DNA of 5,611 bases from Candidatus Shapirobacteria bacterium (GTDB lineage Bacteria; Patescibacteriota; Microgenomatia; UBA12405), in the NCBI GenBank assembly GCA_028700345.1, contig JAQVSW010000036.1:1-5611 (forward strand), written 5' to 3'. Position numbers and translations under genes: made by a program. Positions 1 to 5,611 of this stretch are shown here, in pieces. Within the stretch, counting starts at the first letter, position 1, and each line of letters opens with the position of its first letter. Below the pieces are notes generated by a model, which had not been told where the DNA came from, did not search any database, and saw nothing but the letters and a program-made list of their open reading frames with translations.

Positions 1-2924
1 GGTATGCTTGGATCCCAAGGATCAAAATTTGGAATTTCTCCAGGCGTATCTCCAGCATCTCCAAAACAAATCCAAACATCACCATTTTCATCTGTATATT
101 CGTCAGTAATTGGTAAGTCCGAATTATCTCCAATTTGATCACAATTTTCCCCCGCCACTGGCACATTTATATTGTCTGGCATTGGCAAAGACGAAACCCA
201 GCCCCAAGTTTCTTGCATTTCAGCTAAATATTCTCTTCCCGTTCCTCCACTAATTGGATTTTTTTCATCAGGATCGCAACTTCCATTAAGATAATTAGTG
301 GCAAAAGATAACCAGTATCCGAGTTCCGGACAAGCACCACCTGGATCCAGTTTTAAAAAATAATTTAATTGAGCACTATAATTTTTTGGTGGTGCTGATG
401 CTTGTCCGTGGATTCCAAAATCTTCAACATTTTCAATAGAATAATTACTCGCTCCCGATTCATGAACCCAGGCCCAAAGGGTATATGCCGGATTTATTCC
501 CGCGCAAAGAGCTCTATTAACCGTATCGTTATAACATTCCTCTGAGTAATTTTTTCCACCTGCTTCCACCCATTGATTTGCAATTCTGACAAAATTAGCT
601 TTGCTTATACCCGGAAAATCATTTTCTGGTGCTCTCTGGTCACAATTTATTGCGCCATCACCTCCCTCACTTACAAGAGAGCTTTTAAGAACGCAATATC
701 CGCCTCCAGTCTGTACTGGAGGCACCAAAGAAGATAATAAGTTTTGGGAAAGCAAGGAATAAGTCATTATTCCAAGAAAGAAAAAAATCATTACTGGTGC
801 AATTATTGCGGTAAAGCTAATTAAGCCTAGAAGTGCCGGTATTCCAATTAGAAAAGTACCAACATCAAAGAAAAATTGACCCACACTTCCCACAAATTTT
901 CCCAAACCCAACGTGTCAGATAAAAAGCGTTTTACTCCATTCATATCAATGCCGGTGATTTTATATATTAGTTTTTTTACGGCTTTGATTATTGGTTTTA
1001 CAATTGCCACTACCGCAATTACTGCTATTGCCACCACCGCAATTACTTGTCCGACTGGTCCCATTGCCGCAAAAGCAGCCACCAAACCAGCCGTGGCTCC
1101 ACCTCCGCTTGCTCCCGCCGCCCCACTAGATATTAAACCAGTAAGGATTGTTCTTGTTCCTTGTTTTAATCCTTCTTTAGCAATTATTTTTGCCGTCTCT
1201 CTCACAAATGTCTTAGCTGCTTCTCCGCCAATTTTTTCAAGTATTTTTCCTCCAAGTTTTTCTACCGCCTTACCCCCAATTTTATTCATTAATGTTGTTG
1301 GAAAAGTTGTTATTTTTTCTATCGCGCCGACAACATTTTGCGCTCCGTTCATTAGTTTTAAGAGTTTCGGACTCTCTTTAAATATGGCTGACATTTTTTC
1401 TATCACCCTTACTTCTTTTATTTTTGGCAATTTATCACTACCAATTTTTTCTCGCAGTACGTTGTATCTCTGAATTAGTCTGTTAAACTTTTTTGGGGCC
1501 ATGGCGACATTACTAGCCATAAATCTGGCCTCATCTATCGATCTTTCTATTTCCCCCGAACCCTTGTTTGGGTTCTCATTTTGAATGTAATTATAAATAT
1601 CACTTCTGTTTTCTTCGATTCTAGCGCCGTTAGGATTATTTGATAAATTATTAACTACTGTCACATATTCTCTAATCAATCTTTCATTTTTAACCCCATT
1701 TTTTCTTAATGTCTCACTTATTTCTTTTCCTAGTTCCGCTCTTCGATAATTTACGACGGCTATTATATTTTGATTTTTGAAAATATTAGCCGCCCCTTCT
1801 GCTTCTTTTATGATAACCTTGGCTTCATTAAGTTCCGTTAACTCATTTGGTATTTTTATCTCATCCCCATCTCTCCAGGCTATCAGTATCTCATTTTTAA
1901 TTTTTTCCTGAATACCCTTACTTACCGGTATTTTTTCATCAAGTAGTTTCTCGTAAGTAGCCCTAGCGATTTCTTCCGCCTTTTCCTCTATTTTAATTTC
2001 GGCTCTAATCTCTTCTACTTTTTGAATTAATTCTTCAACTCTTTCTGGGTCTTTAATTTTTTTTCTTATTTCTTTTTTAAGTTCGTTTATTTCAAAGTTT
2101 TGGTCGTCATTTAGGCTAGCCTTCTCAATAACTGTTAACAGTTCTGTTTCGACTTCTTTGTTTAGAGCCAATTCTTCAACTATTTTCTCTCTAATTTCTG
2201 GACTTATTTGATTTTCTTTTTCTGCTCTAGTTTCTAGTTTTTCGTCTGTCCGCCTGGGTAGGTCTTTTGTTTCTGTTTCTTGTTTTTTTATTTCGTCTCT
2301 AATTTCCGTAGTTTTTCGAATAATTTGATTGGCTTCTTTATTGGTATAACCGCCTTTTTTAAGTTCTTTTTTTAGTTCATTTTTGCTTATTTCACCTTTA
2401 TGGATAGCTTTTTCAATCGTCTCAGTCAATTTTTCACTTTCATTTAGTCTGTTAATTGTTAATTCTCCAACTATTTTTTCTTTAACTTCTGGGCTGAGTC
2501 GTTTTAGCGCTTCTTGGTTTTTCGCCGCTATCTCATTTTGAATTCTAATAAACTGAGCTACATTTTTTTTACCGGTTATTTGGTAAAAATCATTTTCTAT
2601 TTTAGCTTTTTGGTCACTACTTTGAGCTTTTTCGTACTCTTCGAGCAGCTCTTTCAAGTCTTGCTCATTTAAAGATTTCGTTTCTAGCTTCTCGTCTTCC
2701 TCCCCCAATTCTTCTAAGACCTGTATTTTTATTTCCGGAGGCAAATCCTTTAATGTTTTAATTATTTTTTTTATATCACTCGGGTCAAAATCACTTAATC
2801 TTTTTAATTTTTCAAATACTCCTCGGCAAGTTCCAAAAAGTTCATATTCATCATTTAAATTTCTTTTACCGAGGCCCTCAAGTGCCGCAATTAATTCCGT
2901 AATATTACTAGGCAATTGACTCAT
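1..2924 (-). CDS. Large VirB6/TrbL-like membrane protein with lysozyme-like extracytoplasmic region, 3' end outside window
   Basis: Uninterrupted frame from ATG 2924 to the window edge: 974 codons, no stop. Residues 1-400 are charged and helical, with a degenerate repeat whose unit starts at 62, 144, 241 and 335. Residues 470-535 are a basic linker (APKKFNRLIQRYN). Residues 548-571 hold three KIGG-type octads. A Gly/Ala-rich stretch (596-626) leads to hydrophobic segments at about 613-642 and 684-726. Between them is the basic KPIIKAVKKLIYK, probably cytoplasmic. From 735 the protein is polar, with eight cysteines and a lytic-transglycosylase-like motif WVHESGASNYS (819-829, candidate catalytic Glu822), so this part is probably outside the membrane. 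The order suggests a VirB6/TrbL-like channel protein fused to a VirB1/CwlT-like wall-opening domain, fitting the VirB4 gene upstream. I recall similar large hypothetical proteins beside VirB4 in Patescibacteria. The reading frame is certain; the function is inferred. Confidence 0.87.
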   Translation of the reverse strand, partial: MSQLPSNITELIAALEGLGKRNLNDEYELFGTCRGVFEKLKRLSDFDPSDIKKIIKTLKDLPPEIKIQVLEELGEEDEKLETKSLNEQDLKELLEEYEKAQSSDQKAKIENDFYQITGKKNVAQFIRIQNEIAAKNQEALKRLSPEVKEKIVGELTINRLNESEKLTETIEKAIHKGEISKNELKKELKKGGYTNKEANQIIRKTTEIRDEIKKQETETKDLPRRTDEKLETRAEKENQISPEIREKIVEELALNKEVETELLTVIEKASLNDDQNFEINELKKEIRKKIKDPERVEELIQKVEEIRAEIKIEEKAEEIARATYEKLLDEKIPVSKGIQEKIKNEILIAWRDGDEIKIPNELTELNEAKVIIKEAEGAANIFKNQNIIAVVNYRRAELGKEISETLRKNGVKNERLIREYVTVVNNLSNNPNGARIEENRSDIYNYIQNENPNKGSGEIERSIDEARFMASNVAMAPKKFNRLIQRYNVLREKIGSDKLPKIKEVRVIEKMSAIFKESPKLLKLMNGAQNVVGAIEKITTFPTTLMNKIGGKAVEKLGGKILEKIGGEAAKTFVRETAKIIAKEGLKQGTRTILTGLISSGAAGASGGGATAGLVAAFAAMGPVGQVIAVVAIAVIAVVAIVKPIIKAVKKLIYKITGIDMNGVKRFLSDTLGLGKFVGSVGQFFFDVGTFLIGIPALLGLISFTAIIAPVMIFFFLGIMTYSLLSQNLLSSLVPPVQTGGGYCVLKSSLVSEGGDGAINCDQRAPENDFPGISKANFVRIANQWVEAGGKNYSEECYNDTVNRALCAGINPAYTLWAWVHESGASNYSIENVEDFGIHGQASAPPKNYSAQLNYFLKLDPGGACPELGYWLSFATNYLNGSCDPDEKNPISGGTGREYLAEMQETWGWVSSLPMPDNINVPVAGENCDQIGDNSDLPITDEYTDENGDVWICFGDAGDTPGEIPNFDPWDPSI
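183..602 (-). other. Lysozyme/lytic-transglycosylase-like region of the membrane protein
   Basis: Residues 775-914. After a helix-like segment (ANFVRIANQW) and a Cys pair (797, 807) comes AGINPAYTLWAWVHESGASNYS, in which Glu822 sits where the catalytic glutamate of SLT/GH23 transglycosylases is found (an ES motif preceded by a hydrophobic helix). About a dozen residues later DFGIHG takes the place of the usual GLMQ-like turn, followed by a helix with NYSAQLNYFLKL (847-858) and a C-terminal stretch with GYWLSFATNYLNG (869-881). The order of elements fits a divergent goose-lysozyme fold, but I see no strong overall match. It could act in local peptidoglycan opening for the secretion channel, as VirB1 and CwlT do. 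Confidence 0.55.
702..723. other. Perfect 9-bp inverted repeat with 4-nt loop, inside the coding region
   Basis: GCCTCCAGT (702-710) and ACTGGAGGC (715-723) are exact reverse complements around a CTGT loop, making a GC-rich hairpin in an AT-rich gene. It encodes PPVQTGG (735-741), exactly where the last membrane segment gives way to the cysteine-rich region. No U-tract follows on either strand, so it is not an intrinsic terminator. Confidence 0.6.
999..1046 (-). repeat. Tandem 8-codon duplication inside a membrane segment
   Basis: Residues 627-642 are VIAVVAIA followed by VIAVVAIV. On the plus strand, 1003-1023 and 1027-1047 are identical at 20 of 21 positions with a period of 24 nt. The near-identity of the DNA points to a recent duplication by slippage, which has extended the hydrophobic segment by about two helical turns. 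Confidence 0.85.
1212..1283 (-). repeat. Three tandem 8-residue KIGG octads before the membrane segments
   Basis: Residues 548-571 read KIGGKAVE, KLGGKILE, KIGGEAAK: a paired glycine every eight residues flanked by Lys/Glu and aliphatic residues. The pattern suggests an amphipathic, glycine-zipper-like helix lying at or packing against the membrane just before the Gly/Ala-rich hydrophobic region. The repeat is directly visible; the structural reading is inference. Confidence 0.75.
1878..2741 (-). repeat. Fourfold degenerate protein repeat in the N-terminal helical region
   Basis: The unit opening is seen at residues 62 (PPEIKIQVLEEL), 144 (SPEVKEKIVGEL), 241 (SPEIREKIVEEL) and 335 (SKGIQEKIKNEI), spaced 82, 97 and 94 residues apart. 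Copies two and three match along about 70 residues: IEKA (170 and 266), NELKKE (182 and 280) and EIRxEIK (207 and 305) recur at nearly constant offset. A second motif, DEKLET followed by Lys or Arg, occurs at 77 and 227. The region is charged and mostly helical in character, suggesting a rod or coiled-coil array in the cytoplasm. The DNA has diverged, so the duplications are old. Confidence 0.75.
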
Positions 2925-2941
2925 TAAAAAATTATACCTTA
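2925..2941 (-). promoter_or_regulatory. Translation-initiation region of the membrane protein, with a TATAAT match
   Basis: The ATPase stop codon TAA (2941-2939) overlaps an AAGG (2940-2937) that lies 12 nt before ATG 2924. This is a weak and rather distant Shine-Dalgarno-like sequence. The A/T-rich gap also holds a perfect TATAAT (2936-2931), six nt before the ATG. The best -35-like sequence is only TTGGAA (2961-2956) with a long 19-nt spacer. Translation by re-initiation or coupling from the upstream gene is more likely than an internal promoter, although a promoter giving a near-leaderless transcript cannot be excluded. Confidence 0.4.
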
Positions 2942-5611
2942 AGTCGCACTATCGTTTCCAAACAGTTTGTCATAAGTCATCTTGGCATCATCTTTTTTTG
3001 TTTCCTCTGTCTTTATTTCCTCTTTAGACTTTAGACTTTCTTCTGTTTTTCCCCCCATTTCCTCTTTAGGCTTTAGATTTTCTTCATTTTTTGTAATGAA
3101 CTCCGCCTTTATCTTTTTTGCTAGTTGTGGAGGCTGTGGGATAATTGGTTCTTTTTGCTGATTAATAAACAGCGGCTTTGTTGGTGCCTCAAATTTTGGA
3201 AGAGGAGGGAGGGTGGGTGCAGATTTAAACAGCTCTTGATATTTAGGTAAAGATCCGCTTTTATTATCATCTTCCTCAAGATTATTTTTTTGACTATTTA
3301 CTTTTTTAAGTGCTTCTTCGGTTTTTTTATTTTCTTCTTCTTCCATTTGGGTAACTCTTTTTAAAAGCGCCTCTTCAGGTGATTCCTCCACCTCGGGTTT
3401 AAAGAGCAATGTTGGCTTCTGTTCCTCCTCTTTGGGCTTTTCCACCAGAGGTAGATCCGTCTTTGGTGGAAGAATTTCTTCCGGTTTTACCTCAGTTAAT
3501 GTTTCTGTTACTGGCGGTGCCACCACTATTTCTTCCTTTGCCTCGACGGAGCTTTCTGCGGAATCGGGTTTTTCCTCTTCTGTTTTAATCTCATCTTTTG
3601 TTTCAACGATTGGTTCAAGTTTTGCGGATTCTTTTATAACCTCTGGAGTCGAAGACGGCTTTGTTTCTTCGGTAATTTCTTTTTCTAAATCTCTCTTGTT
3701 AAAGGGAGAAACAGCCGTAGGCTGAGAGGGATTGGTGTCGGCTGACGGTGGGTTTAAAACTTTTTCATCTTTTTTCACCAGTGCCGCCTGTTTTTCGGCA
3801 ATTTTTTGCCTCAGTATCTCTTCTGGATTAGAAGTAATTAATTTATGTTCTTCCTCTGAGGCGATTACTTGAATCGCTACGTGGTTTTGTCCGGCAAAAA
3901 AGATCCCCTCTCCCTTGTCGGCCGAAAGCAGTAGTTGTTTTTCTCCTTCAGATAGGTAAAATGTTTCTCCAATTAAATCAATGGCGGCGCTATGCTGTTT
4001 GAGTAGTATTTGAATTGAGCTGTTGGTGACTATCTCTTTTCCATAAGGAGTATTCAAAAAATCATCAACATCCTGAGTAATTGTTGTTACTCCAAGATAA
4101 TATTTTCTTCCTCTTTTAATAATTCCTCTTAAAAATGCCGCCGAATCATCATATTGCATTAAATACCAGGCTTCATCTACTACCAAAATTCTTTTTTTGA
4201 GCTCCTTTTTTACTATCGTCCAAATATAGTCGAGAATAATATGCATTGCTACCGGTCTCAAACTTTCCTCTAAATTACGAATTCCAAAGACGACAAAGCC
4301 GTTATTTAAATTAACAGTAGTTTTTTGATTGAAAATTCCCGCAAAAGAACCTTTAATATATTTTTCCAGTCTCGCCGCCAGACTTTTTGCCTTTTCTTCT
4401 TCTGCCCCAATTAAGGCTTTGTACAAATCTTCAATTAGTGGTGCCTCTCGATTCTGAGTTTCTGGGTCTGGTGATATTCCCTTGGCTTTATAGGCCTCCA
4501 TAATAGATTTATCTAAAATTGATTCCTCTATTGGATCCATGGCTCCGAGCATTATTTTAAACATCTTATGCAAGGTTAAAATTTTGTCATTCAAGGCGTT
4601 TTCACCCTCTTCTGTTACTAGTGATAAGTCAAAAGGATTGATTTTTGAGTCTTCACCATAACCAAAAGCAATATATTGCCCTCCCACTGAATCAGCCAAG
4701 CTCTTATATTCGTTTTCTGGATCAATGACGATAATATCAGTTCCGAGCATGAGCGATCTCATTGCCTCGAGTTTAATCATGTATGATTTACCGGCTCCTG
4801 CCGAGGCAAAGACTACCGAGTTGTAATTAGGCATTGAGAATCTATCAAAAATTACCAAGCTACCATTATGTTCATTAATTCCAAACATTATTCCTTTATC
4901 ATCAGAAAGATCAGAGGAAACAAAGGGAAAAGTACTCGCCAGGGAGGTTGTATCCATGTTTCTGGTGATGCTTAACCTATCAGAACATATGGGCAGTGTC
5001 GTTATAAAACCCTCTTCCATTTGCAAGCTCGCTCTTTTAGAAATAATCATCAGAGCTCCCAGTGCCGATTCTAAGTTTTTAGTGTAGCTATCAAGCTCCT
5101 CTTTTGTTTTCGCCGATAAAGTCATGTACAAGCCAAATTGAAAAAATCTTTCCTCTCCCTTGACAAGGTCAGCCTGTAAAGTCAGAGCGTCCTCAAGTTT
5201 TGCCTGAGTTGCCGGATTTACTATTTTGCCCCTTTGAATATCAGTACTTAGTTCTGCCTCCATTTCGGCGATTTTTCGTCTTAGATCGTCGAGTATTTCT
5301 TTACCATCAGTTGGATAAACAAACATAGAAATTTTTAAGGACGCATCAAAATTAATCAAGGTTGACAACCAATTTAATCCGACAAATCTCGGATACCCGG
5401 CCACAAAACAGGTTCGGTAATATTTGTTGTCAATTCTGATGTGGTTAAAATCAACCTCAATTGCTGACGGCGCAATAATATCTTTGATTGAAACGAGTCC
5501 TTCCACAAATTGTTTCGCCTCGCCAGACGTTTTTGTTTCCGTTGTGTTTTTTTCTTCACCCTTCCGAAGCTCTGTAGGAGCGGAGGAGGGCTTTTTTAAA
5601 ATATCTAATAT
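2939..5611 (-). CDS. virB4: VirB4/TraC-family type IV secretion ATPase, 5' end probably outside window
   Basis: VirB4-family ATPase, expected to energise a type IV secretion or conjugation-like apparatus at the cytoplasmic membrane face. Numbering is from a GTG at 5506. Residues 1-200 form the VirB4 N-terminal domain. The RecA-like motor spans about 225-560, with Walker A ASAGAGKS (234-241, Lys240), IDPENEY (261-267), Walker B ILVVDEAW (440-447, Asp444/Glu445) and TTITQD (474-479). Arg465/Arg467 could supply an arginine finger (inference). The frame stays open upstream of the GTG for 35 more codons to the window edge, beginning ILDILKKPSS. No ATG lies there, so the true start is probably outside; GTG 5506 has only a weak GAGG 11 nt upstream. 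Residues 581-855 are an unusually long, low-complexity Glu/Lys/Pro tail after the conserved core. The stop is TAA at 2941-2939. The next gene starts 14 nt downstream, so the two are probably co-transcribed. Family assignment is very secure; the start is not. Confidence 0.95.
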   Translation of the reverse strand: MLDILKKPSSAPTELRKGEEKNTTETKTSGEAKQFVEGLVSIKDIIAPSAIEVDFNHIRIDNKYYRTCFVAGYPRFVGLNWLSTLINFDASLKISMFVYPTDGKEILDDLRRKIAEMEAELSTDIQRGKIVNPATQAKLEDALTLQADLVKGEERFFQFGLYMTLSAKTKEELDSYTKNLESALGALMIISKRASLQMEEGFITTLPICSDRLSITRNMDTTSLASTFPFVSSDLSDDKGIMFGINEHNGSLVIFDRFSMPNYNSVVFASAGAGKSYMIKLEAMRSLMLGTDIIVIDPENEYKSLADSVGGQYIAFGYGEDSKINPFDLSLVTEEGENALNDKILTLHKMFKIMLGAMDPIEESILDKSIMEAYKAKGISPDPETQNREAPLIEDLYKALIGAEEEKAKSLAARLEKYIKGSFAGIFNQKTTVNLNNGFVVFGIRNLEESLRPVAMHIILDYIWTIVKKELKKRILVVDEAWYLMQYDDSAAFLRGIIKRGRKYYLGVTTITQDVDDFLNTPYGKEIVTNSSIQILLKQHSAAIDLIGETFYLSEGEKQLLLSADKGEGIFFAGQNHVAIQVIASEEEHKLITSNPEEILRQKIAEKQAALVKKDEKVLNPPSADTNPSQPTAVSPFNKRDLEKEITEETKPSSTPEVIKESAKLEPIVETKDEIKTEEEKPDSAESSVEAKEEIVVAPPVTETLTEVKPEEILPPKTDLPLVEKPKEEEQKPTLLFKPEVEESPEEALLKRVTQMEEEENKKTEEALKKVNSQKNNLEEDDNKSGSLPKYQELFKSAPTLPPLPKFEAPTKPLFINQQKEPIIPQPPQLAKKIKAEFITKNEENLKPKEEMGGKTEESLKSKEEIKTEETKKDDAKMTYDKLFGNDSAT
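2942..3766 (-). other. Disordered Glu/Lys/Pro-rich C-terminal tail of the ATPase
   Basis: Residues 581-855 follow the conserved VirB4 core, which ends near HKLITSNPEE (554-563). The tail is almost free of aromatic residues and rich in Glu, Lys, Pro, Thr and Ser, with short proline clusters (e.g. APTLPPLPKF, 763-772). It contains a likely helical stretch of mixed charge (710-745). Near the end is a 14-residue tandem duplication. Two similar hydrophobic motifs, KYQELF (755-760) and TYDKLF (844-849), stand out in the otherwise polar sequence. The segment is in frame, with coding-strand purine richness like the neighbouring N-terminus of the next gene. It looks like an intrinsically disordered tether or docking region. 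Its role is not known from the sequence. Confidence 0.75.
3008..3091 (-). repeat. Tandem duplication of 14 codons in the ATPase tail
   Basis: Two adjacent 42-nt units, 3091-3050 and 3049-3008, encode KNEENLKPKEEMGG (806-819) and KTEESLKSKEEIKT (820-833). At DNA level the plus-strand blocks 3015-3049 and 3057-3091 agree at 31 of 35 positions, so this is a fairly recent in-frame duplication and not just convergent low-complexity protein sequence. Confidence 0.85.

Noticed and set aside
341..350. 10-bp palindrome CTGGATCCAG
   Set aside because: Single copy inside a coding region with no flanking structure; nothing suggests an operator or site-specific recombination site.
913..1473. Plus-strand open frame of 186 codons, hydrophobic
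   Set aside because: It lies wholly antisense to the continuous membrane-protein frame; its hydrophobic, Ala/Thr/Pro-rich product is what the complement of Gly/Ala/Val/Lys codons gives. No ribosome binding site stands out.
1558..1575. Inverted repeat GAACCC-TTGTTT-GGGTTC
   Set aside because: A 6-bp stem inside coding sequence, expected by chance at this length, with no U-tract and no gene boundary nearby.
2563..2772. Runs of eight T on the plus strand (2563-2570, 2765-2772; another at 2057-2064) as possible phase-variation or slippage sites
   Set aside because: They encode ordinary Lys/Asn/Ile codons in an A-rich gene, the frame is intact through all of them, and no alternative frame continues for a useful length.
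3432..3725. Plus-strand open frame of 97 codons, Ser/Val-rich
   Set aside because: Antisense to the Glu/Lys/Pro-rich ATPase tail; the Ser/Phe/Val composition is a by-product of that coding bias.
5374..5559. Minus-strand open frame of 61 codons, Arg/Lys-rich
   Set aside because: It overlaps the ATPase coding sequence in another frame on the same strand, and the ATPase frame there encodes the recognisable family N-terminus.
1..5611. Alternative genetic code with UGA read as an amino acid
   Set aside because: Neither long frame contains an in-frame TGA, tryptophan is TGG and the visible stop is TAA, so the standard bacterial code explains everything.

Overview
The window reads as one minus-strand operon fragment from an AT-rich bacterium, most likely a member of the Candidate Phyla Radiation (Patescibacteria). 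This placement is inferred from the wording of the VirB4-family protein and of its partner, which resemble conserved proteins I recall from those genomes. It is not a database result. Both reading frames are free of in-frame TGA and the one visible stop is TAA, so there is no sign of the UGA-to-glycine code of Gracilibacteria/Absconditabacteria. No RNA gene, insertion sequence, CRISPR array, attachment site or origin is visible, and no gene is supported on the plus strand.

Layout, in the direction of transcription (right to left): (1) 5611-2939, a VirB4/TraC-type type IV secretion ATPase. It is still open at the right edge of the window, so its true start is probably outside. The conserved ATPase is followed by an unusual tail of about 275 residues, rich in Glu, Lys and Pro. 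(2) After a 14-nt gap, 2924-1, a very large membrane protein that runs off the left edge (at least 974 residues). Its order is: cytoplasmic helical region with a fourfold degenerate repeat; a conserved basic linker; a Gly/Ala-rich segment with 8-residue repeats; hydrophobic membrane segments; and a cysteine-rich, probably extracytoplasmic region with a lysozyme/lytic-transglycosylase-like motif.

How they may work together: VirB4 ATPases power type IV secretion or conjugation-like machines at the inner face of the membrane. The second protein looks like a fusion of a VirB6/TrbL-like polytopic channel component with a VirB1/CwlT-like wall-opening enzyme. The pair would give an ATPase, a membrane pore and a wall-lysing activity in two adjacent genes. 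The long charged ATPase tail and the long charged helical N-terminus of the membrane protein could be the contact between them; that is inference. The window holds no coupling protein, relaxase or pilin, so the transported substrate (DNA, protein or an attachment structure) cannot be decided here.
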